DNA of 37,872 nucleotides from an uncultured Actinomycetes bacterium (GCA_903919375.1 CAIXHZ010000042.1:1-37872); one strand, 5' to 3'. Positions 10,746 through 21,252 are shown, counted from the stretch's first letter. The notes: generated from the letters alone by a model not told the origin. Program-made: numbers and translations.

Positions 10746-12473
10746 ATGCTAAAGATGTCGACCCTGCTCCTGCGCACTCTCCGTGATGACCCAGCTGATG
10801 CCGAAGTAGCGAGCCATAAGCTCCTCGTTCGCGCCGGTTATGTACGTCGCGTCGCTGCCGGCATCTACGCCTGGCTTCCCTTGGGCTACATCACTCTTCG
10901 CAATATTGAACGGATCGTGCGCGAAGAGATGGATGGCGCCGGATTCCAAGAAGTTCATTTTCCCGCGCTACTTCCCCGCGAGCCTTACGAAAAAACAAAT
11001 CGTTGGGAAGAGTACGGCTCAGATCTCTTCCGCCTGCAGGATCGTCGTGGAAATGATTATCTCCTTGGCCCAACTCACGAAGAGATGTTCACCTTGATGG
11101 TGAAGGGGGAGTACTCCTCGTATAAAGATTTGCCACTCTCTATTTATCAAATTCAAACCAAGTATCGCGATGAGACCCGCCCACGCAGTGGCATCATCCG
11201 CGGCCGCGAATTTGTCATGAAAGATTCGTACTCATTCGATCTCGATGATGTTGGTTTAGCCATTTCCTATGAGAAGCATCGCAACGCGTACGTGAAGACT
11301 TTTGATCGCCTAGGAATGAAATACAACATCGTTTCGGCGGTATCGGGTGCTATGGGTGGATCTCGCTCGGAAGAATTTCTGGCGCCCTGCCCCACTGGTG
11401 AAGATACATATGTCCTCTGCGAAAAGTGTGGCTACGCTGCAAATGTCGAAGCAATGGTCACCAATGTTGCGCCATATTCTGGCGATGCTCCAGCTTCAAT
11501 GGAGATTTTTGATTCGCCGGGAACTCCGACAATCGATTCGCTCGTAGAATTATTGAACACAAAGTTTGGCCCAGGTCATACTGGCGCTCACACTCTCAAG
11601 AATGTTCTACTCATGGCAGATGACGAAGCCATTTCCGTTTTGGTTCCTGGTGATCGCGAAGTTGATCTCAAGCGCCTGCAAGCAAACCTGCCTGGCGTGG
11701 AAGAACTTCGACTCTTTGATGATGGCGATTTCGCTAAGCGACCAGGTCTGGTCAAGGGCTATGTCGGCCCACAAGATGCCGCACAGCTCGGCCTTCGTCT
11801 CTTTGCAGATCCCCGGGTAGTTCGCGGATCACATTGGATCACGGGCGCAAACCAGAAAGATAAACATGTTCGCTTTGTTACTCATGGCCGCGACTTTGAA
11901 GTAGAGCGATTCATCGAAGCAGCTGAAGTTCGCGCGGGCGATCTCTGCCCAGAATGCGCAACACCTGTAGTTATTGATCGCGCCATCGAAATTGGCCATA
12001 TTTTCCAACTTGGTCGTAAATATGCAGAGGCGCTAGATCTCACTGTCTTAGATAAAGATGGCAAGCCTCGCGTTGTCACAATGGGTTCCTACGGAATTGG
12101 TGTATCGCGCGCAGTTGCTGCGATCGCTGAACAGACTCATGATGAGATTGGCCTTAATTGGCCGCGCGAAGTTGCACCAGCCGATCTTCACATTGTCGCG
12201 ACTGGCAAAGAAGATCAACCATTCGATGTTGCGCTCTCACTTGCCACCGAACTCGAAGCAAAGGGCGTTCGCGTGATGTACGACGATCGTCGCGATGCTA
12301 GCCCGGGCGTTAAATTTAAGGATGCCGAACTAATTGGTATCCCATTTATCGTTATCGTGGGTAAGTCACTTGCCGATGGCAAGATCGAACTTCGCGTTCG
12401 CAGTACCGGTGCGAAATCCGAGATTGCACTTGACGGCGCACTCGACGTTATTTACTCCACTATTTTCGCTTAA
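10746..12473 (+). CDS. proS: Prolyl-tRNA synthetase (bacterial type with editing insert)
   Basis: [83 protein letters not shown]. Confidence 0.97.
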   Translation: MLKMSTLLLRTLRDDPADAEVASHKLLVRAGYVRRVAAGIYAWLPLGYITLRNIERIVREEMDGAGFQEVHFPALLPREPYEKTNRWEEYGSDLFRLQDRRGNDYLLGPTHEEMFTLMVKGEYSSYKDLPLSIYQIQTKYRDETRPRSGIIRGREFVMKDSYSFDLDDVGLAISYEKHRNAYVKTFDRLGMKYNIVSAVSGAMGGSRSEEFLAPCPTGEDTYVLCEKCGYAANVEAMVTNVAPYSGDAPASMEIFDSPGTPTIDSLVELLNTKFGPGHTGAHTLKNVLLMADDEAISVLVPGDREVDLKRLQANLPGVEELRLFDDGDFAKRPGLVKGYVGPQDAAQLGLRLFADPRVVRGSHWITGANQKDKHVRFVTHGRDFEVERFIEAAEVRAGDLCPECATPVVIDRAIEIGHIFQLGRKYAEALDLTVLDKDGKPRVVTMGSYGIGVSRAVAAIAEQTHDEIGLNWPREVAPADLHIVATGKEDQPFDVALSLATELEAKGVRVMYDDRRDASPGVKFKDAELIGIPFIVIVGKSLADGKIELRVRSTGAKSEIALDGALDVIYSTIFA

Positions 12474-12479
12474 CGTGCC

Positions 12480-13247
12480 ATGTCGATAGCCACCTATCTC
12501 TTCTTGGCTATCGCCTCGGGATTTGCTGGCTTTATCGACGCCATCGCTGGTGGCGGCGGTCTCATTCAACTTCCGGCGCTACTGATTGGCTTGCCGCAGA
12601 AGCCGATTGGATTAATTCTTGGAACGAATAAAGTTCCAGCAATTTTGGGAACTAGCTCATCGGCAATTGCCTACTTCCGTAAAGTCCGACCAGAGCTCCA
12701 TGCCGTGCTCTTCATGGCCGGGCCAGCAATGGCTGGGTCAGCGCTCGGCGCGCATTTAGCCAGCCATTTTCCTTCGCATACCTTTCGCCCAATTATCATT
12801 GCGCTCTTAATCATGGTTGCGATCTATACCTGGAAGCGGCCGCACTTGGGCGTTGAAGAGAATCTGCGTTTTAGCGCTCGGGGTCGAAATTTACTTCTTG
12901 CACTCATTGGCTTGTTGATCGGCTTCTACGACGGAATCTTCGGGCCTGGTACCGGAACATTTCTCGTCTTCTCGCTGGTAGGAATTATTGGCTATGCCTT
13001 TTTGAAAGCATCCGCCACCGCCAAGCTCGTCAATATCTCCACGAACTTTGCGGCGCTAGTTACTTTCCAAATCTCTGGCCATATTTGGTGGCGGCTCGGA
13101 TTGGTGATGGCGGCTGCAAATATCACTGGCTCTATTTTGGGCGCCCGGCTAGCTATTCGCGGGGGATCGACGCTGGTCCGCAAAGTCTTCCTTTTTGTGG
13201 TTGCAATTTTGATCCTGAAGTTAGGTTATGATTGGCTCCATCAGTAA
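12480..13247 (+). CDS. TSUP/TauE-SafE family membrane transporter
   Basis: FAGFIDAIAGGGGLIQLPALLIGLPQKPIGLILGTNKVPAILGT; second repeat GFYDGIFGPGTGTFLVF. Confidence 0.88.
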   Translation: MSIATYLFLAIASGFAGFIDAIAGGGGLIQLPALLIGLPQKPIGLILGTNKVPAILGTSSSAIAYFRKVRPELHAVLFMAGPAMAGSALGAHLASHFPSHTFRPIIIALLIMVAIYTWKRPHLGVEENLRFSARGRNLLLALIGLLIGFYDGIFGPGTGTFLVFSLVGIIGYAFLKASATAKLVNISTNFAALVTFQISGHIWWRLGLVMAAANITGSILGARLAIRGGSTLVRKVFLFVVAILILKLGYDWLHQ

Positions 13248-13303
13248 GTAAGACCATTCACCGAATGACAACTTCATAACAATTGAATAGATAGGAAATG
13301 CGA

Positions 13304-13768
13304 ATGTCAGTTATTGACGATGTTACAGCGGCGATTAAGCCTGTTATTGAGGCCGGCGGCAATTACTTAGAAGAAGCCACTATTACCAACGCGGGAAAGC
13401 TCCGCATCCTCACCGTTATTGTGGATAGCGATAGCCACCTCAACCTTGATCAAGTCACTTCCGTAAGCCGCGATATCTCTGAAATTGTCGAAGGTCTCAC
13501 TGCTCTTGGCGAAACACCTTTTACCTTAGAAGTCACCTCGCCAGGAGTCGATCGCCCACTCACTTTGCCTCGCCACTGGCGCAAGAATGAAGGCCGACTC
13601 GTAAAAGTTACATTGCTCGATGGCAGTTCGCTCAATGGTCGAATTGGAAAATCTGATGAGAATACTGTTCTGGTTGGCGAGGAGAGCGTTGAGATCGCTG
13701 CCATTAAGAAAGCACTCATCGAAATTGAATTTAAATCGATCAAATCTGAAGATGGAGGCGATGAATAG
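13304..13768 (+). CDS. rimP: Ribosome maturation factor RimP
   Basis: LEVTSPGVDRPLTLPRHWRKNEGRLVKV; directly upstream of nusA. ATG 13304 sits about 7 nt after AGGA, preferred over the ATG at 13298. Confidence 0.92.
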   Translation: MSVIDDVTAAIKPVIEAGGNYLEEATITNAGKLRILTVIVDSDSHLNLDQVTSVSRDISEIVEGLTALGETPFTLEVTSPGVDRPLTLPRHWRKNEGRLVKVTLLDGSSLNGRIGKSDENTVLVGEESVEIAAIKKALIEIEFKSIKSEDGGDE

Positions 13769-14826
13769 TGGCTGTTGATGTCGATGCGCTGATTGCTCTC
13801 ACCGTTGAAAAGCAGATTCCGCTTGAGAAGATGATCAGTGCGATTGAAAATATTGTTACTGAGACTTATCGCGAACTCCCTGAAGCAAAGCCAGGTGGCC
13901 GCGCTGTCCTCAATCGCGCTACGGGCGAGATTGATATTCATTATCCAATTTACGATGAAGAAGGTCTCTATAAAGAGAGCTTGGTCGATGCACCCGAAGG
14001 TTTCGATGAAGTTATCACTCGCTTAACTCGTAAAGAGATTAAGGGACGGATGCGCGCGGCAAACGATGCCGGAATTGTCGAAGAGTTCTCCGCCAATGTT
14101 GGCGATGTCATCTCTGGCGTCATCCAACAAGGCCGCGATTCATCGATCGTCTATGTAGACCTTGGTCGTTGGGAAGGTAAAATCCCGGCGCAAGAACAAG
14201 TGGCAACTGAAAAGTACGTGCACGGCCAACGCATTAAGGCATTTGTTGTCTCTGTAATCCAAGGAGAGAAAGGCCCAGAGATCACTCTCTCTCGCACCCA
14301 TCCGCTCTTAGTAAAAGCACTCTTCACGCTCGAAGTTCCAGAACTTAAAGATCGGGTCGTGGAAATTGTTGGCGTTGCTCGCGAAGCGGGTGCGCGCTCT
14401 AAAGTTTCTGTTCGCTCTCATCGCGCAGGTGTCTCACCTAAGGGCGCGTTGATTGGTCCGCTCGGTGCCCGCTCTAAAGCCGTGACCGACGAACTCTGTG
14501 GCGAGAAGATTGATATCGTCGATTACTCCGAAGATCCTGCTACCTATGTTTCCAATGCGCTCGCCCCTGCGCGCGTGACGAGCGCTGAGGTCGTTGACCC
14601 AGAGACGAAATCAATCAAGGTCGTAGTCCCTGACTTCCAACTCTCGCTGGCGATTGGCAAAGATGGTCAGAATGCTCGATTGGCCGCTCGCTTAACTGGC
14701 TGCCGCATCGACATTCACCCCGATAACCCGGTGGCTCGGATTGAGAAGCCAAAGCCAGTGGTGGCAGAGGCTGAGATTGCCCCGTTACCTGAGCCTGAAT
14801 CCGGACCGATTAACCCCACCGCCTAG
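13768..14826 (+). CDS. nusA: Transcription termination/antitermination factor NusA
   Basis: S1 and KH domains; GPLGARSKAVTDELCGEKIDIVDYSEDPATYVSNALAPA, AIGKDGQNARLAARLTGCRIDI. Confidence 0.96.
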   Translation: MAVDVDALIALTVEKQIPLEKMISAIENIVTETYRELPEAKPGGRAVLNRATGEIDIHYPIYDEEGLYKESLVDAPEGFDEVITRLTRKEIKGRMRAANDAGIVEEFSANVGDVISGVIQQGRDSSIVYVDLGRWEGKIPAQEQVATEKYVHGQRIKAFVVSVIQGEKGPEITLSRTHPLLVKALFTLEVPELKDRVVEIVGVAREAGARSKVSVRSHRAGVSPKGALIGPLGARSKAVTDELCGEKIDIVDYSEDPATYVSNALAPARVTSAEVVDPETKSIKVVVPDFQLSLAIGKDGQNARLAARLTGCRIDIHPDNPVARIEKPKPVVAEAEIAPLPEPESGPINPTA

Positions 14827-14879
14827 CGGCGCGGTAAGATTTACCTGTTGGTTGGATCGAATTCGAGGAGCGTGTTCCC

Positions 14880-15131
14880 GTGGGGTTACCCATCCGGAGT
14901 TGCATCGCTTGTCGAAAGCGTGAGAATCAGATCGATCTTCTTCGGGTAGTTCGATCCGGAGGCCGCGTGCTTCCCGATCCAACTAAGCAGATGAACGGTC
15001 GTGGCGCTTGGTTACACCCCCATTGTGTGGAGATGGCAATCAATCGCAGAGCTTTTGAGCGAGCACTGAAGTCGGAAGAGATTCTCGATATCAGTGAAGT
15101 TCTGAAGTTCGTTGAAGGAAGCAGTAACTAG
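14880..15131 (+). CDS. ylxR: YlxR family RNA-binding protein
   Basis: RSCIACRKRENQIDLLRVVR...GRGAWLHPHCVEMAINRRAFERAL; between nusA and infB. Confidence 0.9.
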   Translation: MGLPIRSCIACRKRENQIDLLRVVRSGGRVLPDPTKQMNGRGAWLHPHCVEMAINRRAFERALKSEEILDISEVLKFVEGSSN

Positions 15132-15156
15132 AAAGCAGTAAGCAATGAAGTACCGA

Positions 15157-15286
15157 GCCAGAAAATTTCTGGCCCATGAGAAGGAGCAAAAAATGTCTTC
15201 CTTTACAAGGGAACTATCACAATCATGAGCGCCCAACGCTCATGAGTAAGACATTCATTTAGGCTCCAATCACAAACGTGGGGCCT
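15157..15286 (+). ncRNA. Structured leader region upstream of infB (several hairpins)
   Basis: GCCAGA-AAATT-TCTGGC (15157-15173). Outer stem AATGTCTT/AAGACATT (15192-15199 with 15248-15255) enclosing CCTT-TAC-AAGG (15200-15210) and a perfect 9-bp hairpin TCATGAGCG-CCCAA-CGCTCATGA (15223-15245). AGGCTCC/GGGGCCT (15261-15267 with 15280-15286). Confidence 0.6.
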
Positions 15287-15310
15287 CCAGAGCAAGACAG
15301 GAAGGCAACT

Positions 15311-18010
15311 GTGGCCAAGGTCCGCGTTTACGAGTTAGCAAAAGATTTAGGATTAGAGAGCAAAGAGCTCCTCGCTAAGTTACAAGAAGTTGGCGAGTTT
15401 GTTCGTTCAGCATCCTCAACTGTTGAAGCACCAGTCGTGCGCAAGTTGATGGAGAAGTTCCCTGATTTAAAGGCAGTGGCTGCAGAAGCGCCAAAGCCAG
15501 TCAAGAAGGCAGCAGCTAAAAAGGCAGCGGCTAAGCCAGCAGCCCCCACTCAAGAAGAGATTGAAGCGGCGCTCGCCTCGCTTCCTGAAGATACGCGTTC
15601 ACAGATTGCAGCAGCGCAAGCAGCTGTACCTGTTGCACCTGTAGCTCCAGCAGCAACATTTACTCCAGCAGATGGCGTGGCAACACCCGCGGTCCCTGCA
15701 TCTCCAGCTTCAGTCAAACCACCAGTTCCCGGCGCACCATCGCCAGCATCGATGATGCCGCGTCCACCACGCGCGGGAAATAATCCATTCTCTGCCGGCA
15801 GCACACCAATGCCACGTCCACCAGCGCAACGTCCATTGCGTCCAGGTGAGCGTCCACCCATGGCTGGTGCACGTCCCGGTTCAGTTCGTCCAGGTTTTGC
15901 AGCACGTCCACAAGGTGCACGCCCCGGAACACCAGGTGCAGGCGGTCCAGGTGCACGTCCAGGTTCTACCGGCGCACCAGGTTCTCCGTATCGTTCACCA
16001 GCAGGTGGCGCGGGTGCACCAGCCGGCGGTGGCAACTTCGGTCCCAATAAAACTGGTGGACCAGGTCGCTTCCAACGCGGTGGCGCAGCAGGAGCATTTG
16101 GAAAGCAAGGCGGAAAATCTCGCAAGGCGCATAAGAGTAAGAAGGCGCTTCGTGAAGAGTTCGACAATATGGCAGCCCCATCATTAGGTGGCGCAGTTAT
16201 TCCTCATGGTGATGGCAAGACCGCTATTCGACTTCGTCGTGGCGCATCTCTTATGGACTTTGCCGAGAAGATCGGCGCAGATCCAGCTGCCTTAGTTTCA
16301 GCACTCTTCCACTTAGGTGAAATGGTGACTGCAACGCAATCAGTTGATGAAGATACCTTCATGATCCTTGGCACCGAACTCGGATACACCATCCAAGTGG
16401 TTAGCCCAGAAGATGAAGACCGTGAACTTCTCCAAGAGTTTGATATCAACCTAGAGCAAGAGCTCGCTGATATCGATGAAGAAGATCTCGTCGTGCGCTC
16501 GCCGATTGTGACCGTCATGGGCCATGTCGACCACGGTAAGACTCGCTTGCTCGATGCCATTCGCCAAACTGAAGTTATTAAGTCAGAAGCTGGCGGAATT
16601 ACTCAGCACATTGGTGCCTACCAAATTCATCATGATCACGATGGAGTTAACCGCGCAATTACCTTTATCGATACACCAGGTCACGAAGCATTTACAGCGA
16701 TGCGTGCTCGTGGTGCCAAAGTCACCGATATTGCCGTTCTTGTTGTTGCAGCCGATGATGGTGTGATGCCTCAGACCATTGAAGCTCTCAACCACGCACA
16801 AGCAGCCGATGTTCCTATCGTCGTTGCCGTGAACAAGGTTGATAAAGAGGGTGCGAACCCAGATAAGGTCCGCCAACAGCTCACGGAATATAACTTGGTC
16901 GCTGAAGAGTACGGTGGCGACACCATGTTCATTAATGTCTCTGCTAAATCAGGTGAAGGTATCGATGACCTCATCAATGCCATTCTCTTGGTAGCAGATG
17001 CAGCGATCGATCTTCGCGCAGTGGCCGATGATGTTGCTCGCGGTGTTGCTATTGAAGCCAACCTCGATAAGGGTCGTGGCCCAGTCGCTACCGTCCTTGT
17101 TCAACGTGGAACTCTCCATGTCGGAGATGCCATCGTTGCCGGTGGCGCCTTTGGTCGCGTTCGTGCGATGCTCGATGAAAATGGAACTCCAGTCGATGAA
17201 GCTGGTCCATCTCGTCCAGTTCAGGTTCTGGGATTCACTTCGGTTCCTGGCGCTGGCGATACCTTCATGGTTGCCGAAGATGACCGCACTGCCCGACAGA
17301 TCGCTGAGAAGCGACAGCTCGCTATGCGAAATGCACTTCTTGCCAAGACTCGTAAGAAAGTCTCGCTCGAAGACTTCATGGAGCAGTCCAAGATCTCTAC
17401 TCTTAATCTCATTATTAAGGGTGACGTATCTGGTTCGGTCGAAGCGCTCGAAGATGCACTTATGCAGATCGATGTCGGCGCCGAAGTTGATCTTCGCGTT
17501 ATTCACCGTGGCGTTGGTGCAATCACCAAGGGCGATGTCACTCTGGCATCGGCTTCAACAGCAGTCATCATTGGCTTCAACGTTAAGCCAGAACCACAGA
17601 CTGCCATCTTCGCTGATCAAGAGGGCGTCGATATTCGTTTCTACACCGTCATCTATCAAGCAATCGAAGAGATCGAAGCTTCACTCAAGGGCTTGCTCAA
17701 GCCAGAGTACGAAGAAGTCGTTCTCGGAAATGCCGAAGTTCGCGATATCTTCAAGTCGAGCAAAGTTGGCAATATTGCCGGTTGCCTCGTCCAAGATGGA
17801 TTCATTCGACGCAATGCCAAGGCGCGTACCTTGCGCAATGGCGTCGTGATCGGCGAAAACCTCAGCATCGATTCCCTTCGTCGCTTCAAGGATGATGCCA
17901 CTGAAGTCAAGGATGGATTTGAGTGCGGTATCGGACTCGGCTCCTTCAAGGAACTCGAAGTGGGCGACGTTATCCAGACGTACGAGATGCGTGAAAAGAA
18001 GCGGGCCTAA
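15311..18010 (+). CDS. infB: Translation initiation factor IF-2
   Basis: [43 protein letters not shown]-terminus [39 protein letters not shown] starts at GTG 15311 with AGGAAGG upstream; the track start at 15278 lies before this RBS, inside a hairpin region. Confidence 0.96.
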   Translation: MAKVRVYELAKDLGLESKELLAKLQEVGEFVRSASSTVEAPVVRKLMEKFPDLKAVAAEAPKPVKKAAAKKAAAKPAAPTQEEIEAALASLPEDTRSQIAAAQAAVPVAPVAPAATFTPADGVATPAVPASPASVKPPVPGAPSPASMMPRPPRAGNNPFSAGSTPMPRPPAQRPLRPGERPPMAGARPGSVRPGFAARPQGARPGTPGAGGPGARPGSTGAPGSPYRSPAGGAGAPAGGGNFGPNKTGGPGRFQRGGAAGAFGKQGGKSRKAHKSKKALREEFDNMAAPSLGGAVIPHGDGKTAIRLRRGASLMDFAEKIGADPAALVSALFHLGEMVTATQSVDEDTFMILGTELGYTIQVVSPEDEDRELLQEFDINLEQELADIDEEDLVVRSPIVTVMGHVDHGKTRLLDAIRQTEVIKSEAGGITQHIGAYQIHHDHDGVNRAITFIDTPGHEAFTAMRARGAKVTDIAVLVVAADDGVMPQTIEALNHAQAADVPIVVAVNKVDKEGANPDKVRQQLTEYNLVAEEYGGDTMFINVSAKSGEGIDDLINAILLVADAAIDLRAVADDVARGVAIEANLDKGRGPVATVLVQRGTLHVGDAIVAGGAFGRVRAMLDENGTPVDEAGPSRPVQVLGFTSVPGAGDTFMVAEDDRTARQIAEKRQLAMRNALLAKTRKKVSLEDFMEQSKISTLNLIIKGDVSGSVEALEDALMQIDVGAEVDLRVIHRGVGAITKGDVTLASASTAVIIGFNVKPEPQTAIFADQEGVDIRFYTVIYQAIEEIEASLKGLLKPEYEEVVLGNAEVRDIFKSSKVGNIAGCLVQDGFIRRNAKARTLRNGVVIGENLSIDSLRRFKDDATEVKDGFECGIGLGSFKELEVGDVIQTYEMREKKRA
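15700..16130 (+). repeat. Low-complexity Pro/Gly/Ala/Arg-coding segment within infB with near-repeats of GGTGCACGYCC
   Basis: Repeated RPG/ARPG/GAPG codon blocks ([42 protein letters not shown]); expected for actinobacterial IF-2 N-terminal regions. Confidence 0.75.
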
Positions 18011-18013
18011 GCC

Positions 18014-18430
18014 ATGGCTTCTAATCGCGCACTCAAAGTCGCAGATCGCATTAAAGAGGTAGTGGCTGGAGCCCTCGAGACCCGGGTCAAGGATCCACGT
18101 CTGGGCTTCATCACTCTCACCGATGTACGCGTCACTGGCGATCTTCAACAAGCATCAATCTTCTACACCGTTCTCGGTGATGAGATCGAGCGCGCTGCAA
18201 CTGCTGCTGCACTCGAATCTGCAAAGAAGATGTTGCGGGCTGAAGTCGGACATACGCTCGGATTGCGCATTACTCCTTCTATTGAATTCTTCGAAGATGG
18301 CTTAGCTGAAACTGCTAGCGCAATGAATGATTTGATGGCAGAAGTTCGCGCCCGCGATGCCGAGCTAGCAAAGCTACGCGAAGGCGCTAAGCCTGCTGGC
18401 GAAGCCGATCCCTATAAAGTCCGCGACTAA
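18014..18430 (+). CDS. rbfA: 30S ribosome-binding factor A
   Basis: RALKVADRIKEVVAGALETRVKDPRLGFITLTDVRVTGDLQQASIFYTVLG; downstream of infB. Confidence 0.94.
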   Translation: MASNRALKVADRIKEVVAGALETRVKDPRLGFITLTDVRVTGDLQQASIFYTVLGDEIERAATAAALESAKKMLRAEVGHTLGLRITPSIEFFEDGLAETASAMNDLMAEVRARDAELAKLREGAKPAGEADPYKVRD

Positions 18431-18457
18431 TTACCGACTTCCGATAATCCAGTTCAG

Positions 18458-19336
18458 ATGAATGGTTTCCTCGTTATCGACAAGATCGGTGGCATGACTA
18501 GCCATGATGTCGTAGCGAAAATTCGCAAACGCTTTGGTACGAAGAAGGTGGGCCACGCCGGCACGCTCGACCCTATGGCAACCGGTGTTCTCGTCATCGG
18601 CCTAGGAAATGCCACCCGGCTTCTTCAATATGTTACCGATGGCACCAAGGCCTATCGCGGAACTATTCGCCTAGGAAGTGCCACGCATACCGATGATCGC
18701 GAAGGCGATGAAATTTTCCGAGGGAGCCCTGAAGTACTTTCTTCTATCTCTGATGATGAAATTCGAAGTGAATTAGCGAAGATGGTGGGCGTCATTAAGC
18801 AGCGCCCTAGTTCTGTATCGGCAATTAAGATCGATGGTAAGGCTGCTCACCAGCGCATCCGCGAAGGTGAAATCGTCGATATCCCGGAACGCGAAGTGAC
18901 GATCTCGGCAATCGACATCACCCGTATTGAGCGCACCTCAGATGCAATCGATATTGCTATTGAAGTTACCTGCTCGGCCGGAACTTATATTCGATCTATC
19001 GCTCGAGATTTGGGCGATCGACTGCATGTGGGAGGACATCTCACTTCACTTCGCCGCACGTTGGTATCGCCCTTCACATTGGATGAAGCAGCGCCATGGG
19101 AGAGCGCAGAGGCAATCGATACCGCCGCAGGGATCTCACGACTCTTTCCCTCGCGAAGACTAAATTTTGAGGAGATGCTCGAAATTTCACATGGCAGGTA
19201 TTTGGCCCCGAATGAGATGGCAGGCATCGTGATCGCGCTTACCCCGCACGGTGAATTCGCGGCCTTACTCGAAAATAAAGATATTTCTGGCAAGACCTTA
19301 GCTACGCCCTCACTTGTTTCTCCACAGAGCGCTTAA
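18458..19336 (+). CDS. truB: tRNA pseudouridine55 synthase
   Basis: GFLVIDKIGGMTSHDVVAKIRKRFGTKKVGHAGTLDPMATGVLVIGLGNATRL. Confidence 0.96.
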   Translation: MNGFLVIDKIGGMTSHDVVAKIRKRFGTKKVGHAGTLDPMATGVLVIGLGNATRLLQYVTDGTKAYRGTIRLGSATHTDDREGDEIFRGSPEVLSSISDDEIRSELAKMVGVIKQRPSSVSAIKIDGKAAHQRIREGEIVDIPEREVTISAIDITRIERTSDAIDIAIEVTCSAGTYIRSIARDLGDRLHVGGHLTSLRRTLVSPFTLDEAAPWESAEAIDTAAGISRLFPSRRLNFEEMLEISHGRYLAPNEMAGIVIALTPHGEFAALLENKDISGKTLATPSLVSPQSA

Positions 19337-19360
19337 CTGGATCTGTGAAAGAATAGCGAC

Positions 19361-20245
19361 ATGCGCAGAACGGTCATCATCGGAATTTTCGACGGCGTCC
19401 ATCGCGGGCATCAAGAATTAATCAGCCTGGCCAAGGAAAAGGGCCACGTCATTGCCCTTACCTTTGATCCACATCCCACTTCAATTGTTGCCCCAGAGCG
19501 CACGCCTTCGCAATTAGTTTCCGTAATCGATCGGGTTGCTCTCCTACAGAGTTATGGCGTTGACCAAGTTGTCGTTAAAGAATTCACGCGCGAATTTGCG
19601 GCGCTTTCGCCCGAAGAATTTATCTCCCAGGTTTTGGTGGGAGAGTTGAAAGTAACCGATGTGATCGTGGGGGAGAATTTCACCTTCGGGAATAAGGCTT
19701 CTGGCAACGTCGAGACGTTGCGAGCAAATGTCCATGGCTTACAGATTCAGATTGCGGAGCTGGAAGAGAATCGTGGAACAACAATCTCATCTACTCGCAT
19801 TCGACATTTAATTACCGATGGCGATATTGAACGCGCCGCTGACTTAATGACCCGCAATCACTACTTAGTCGGTCCTGTAGTTCATGGTGAAAAACGTGGG
19901 CGCACAATTGGATATCCCACTGCCAATATCGGACTTGACCCACTCGCCACTATTCCAGCCGATGGCATTTATGCCGGTTGGCTCTCGGTCGCTGGTGTGC
20001 GATGGGCGTCTGCAATTTCGATCGGTACCAATCCGACATTTCCGGGCGTGCGCGGCCGACAAGTGGAGGCCTACGCGCTGGATCAAATTGGCCTTGATCT
20101 ATATGACCAGATTGCCACAGTGGAGTTTGTTGCCCGATTACGTGACACTCTCAAATTCGATGGCCTCGACCCGCTCTTAACTCAGATGAAGAAAGATTGT
20201 GATCAGGCCCGTGACATTCTCAACCCAGCAAAGGAGCTCTCATGA
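19361..20245 (+). CDS. ribF: Bifunctional riboflavin kinase/FAD synthetase
   Basis: IGIFDGVHRGHQELI, TFDPHP, VGENFTFGNKASG, GRTIGYPTANI. Confidence 0.95.
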   Translation: MRRTVIIGIFDGVHRGHQELISLAKEKGHVIALTFDPHPTSIVAPERTPSQLVSVIDRVALLQSYGVDQVVVKEFTREFAALSPEEFISQVLVGELKVTDVIVGENFTFGNKASGNVETLRANVHGLQIQIAELEENRGTTISSTRIRHLITDGDIERAADLMTRNHYLVGPVVHGEKRGRTIGYPTANIGLDPLATIPADGIYAGWLSVAGVRWASAISIGTNPTFPGVRGRQVEAYALDQIGLDLYDQIATVEFVARLRDTLKFDGLDPLLTQMKKDCDQARDILNPAKELS

Positions 20246-20838
20246 ACGCTGATATGTGGTTCGACCCGATCTGTCCATTTGCATGGATTACTTCGCGCTG
20301 GTTGATCGAAGTCGAACGCGAGCGCAATCTCCAAGTTGATTGGAAAATTATGAGTCTGGCACATCTCAACAAAGATCGCGAAGTCGATGCGGCGCATCAA
20401 GATGCCTTCGGTAAGTCATGGTGGGCTACTCGCGTTGTTGTTGCAGCTAAAGCCGAACATGGCGCGGCAGCAGTGCTTCCGCTCTACACCGCAATCGGCA
20501 CTCGTATCCATAATCGCAAAGAGAAGCTATCGCGCGAACTCCTTGTTGCAGCGATTGCTGAAGCGGGATTGCCCGAAGATTTGATCGATGCATCCGAAGA
20601 TAGCAAGTGGGATGAAGCCATTATTAAGTCGCACGACAGTGCTATCGCACTCGTGGGTAGCGATGTCGGAACCCCTGTCATTGGCGTAGCTGGCGTTGGC
20701 TTCTTTGGACCAGTGATCTCACCTGCCCCTAAGGGGGAGGAGGCGGCCAAGCTCTGGGATGGCGTGCTGGCTCTGGCTCAATATCCAGGCTTCTTTGAAC
20801 TCAAGCGCTCGCGTACCGTTGGCCCAATTTTCGATTAA
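20242..20838 (+). CDS. DsbA/thioredoxin-fold protein resembling mycothiol-dependent nitroreductase (Rv2466c-like)
   Basis: MWFDPICPFAWITSRWLIEVERERNLQVDWKIMSLAHLN, GTRIHN, GTPVIGVAGVGFFGPVISP.P.GEEAAKLWDG, YPGFFELKRSRT match the layout of mycobacterial Rv2466c as I remember it; ATGA overlap with ribF. Confidence 0.85.
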   Translation: MNADMWFDPICPFAWITSRWLIEVERERNLQVDWKIMSLAHLNKDREVDAAHQDAFGKSWWATRVVVAAKAEHGAAAVLPLYTAIGTRIHNRKEKLSRELLVAAIAEAGLPEDLIDASEDSKWDEAIIKSHDSAIALVGSDVGTPVIGVAGVGFFGPVISPAPKGEEAAKLWDGVLALAQYPGFFELKRSRTVGPIFD

Positions 20839-20931
20839 TTGCCCCCGCTGATACCCTTTATCCACAAGCGAGAAATCGAGCCTTCGTGAATTACACCGAG
20901 GCCCTCGTGACAGTTAAAGGGAGTACCACTT

Positions 20932-21201
20932 ATGGCACTAAAGCCAGAAGAGAAGAAAGCAATCATCACTCAGTACGGAACTTCCGCAACTGACACGGGA
21001 AGTCCAGAAGCTCAGATCGCGTTGCTTTCACGCCGCATCGAGCAGATCACCGAACACTTGAAGACCAACAAGCATGACCACCACAACCGTCGTGGCCTGC
21101 TCCTCTTGGTAGGTAAGCGTCGTCGTATCTTGCAGTACCTCGCCAAGACAGATGTAACTCGTTACAGAGCGATTATCGAAAAGCTCGGTATTCGTCGCTA
21201 A
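20932..21201 (+). CDS. rpsO: 30S ribosomal protein S15
   Basis: [54 protein letters not shown]. Confidence 0.97.
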   Translation: MALKPEEKKAIITQYGTSATDTGSPEAQIALLSRRIEQITEHLKTNKHDHHNRRGLLLLVGKRRRILQYLAKTDVTRYRAIIEKLGIRR

Positions 21202-21252
21202 CTCTTTCGCGTTAGCTCGTTAAGCTACAAAGAAGATAGCAATAAGCAAAAC

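Noticed and set aside
15550-16167. Long minus-strand ORF (205 aa, Pro/Gly/Ala-rich)
   Set aside because: Antisense shadow of the low-complexity, GC-rich N-terminal region of infB; no recognisable domain or RBS.
16998-17849. Plus-strand 283-aa ORF in an alternate frame of infB
   Set aside because: Out-of-frame reading of the conserved IF-2 C-terminus; Ser/Leu-rich nonsense without motifs.
20858-20866. Perfect DnaA-box-like TTATCCACA upstream of rpsO
   Set aside because: Single copy; a given 9-mer has roughly a 0.3 expected count in a window this size on both strands, and there is no cluster, AT-rich unwinding element or dnaA/dnaN context.
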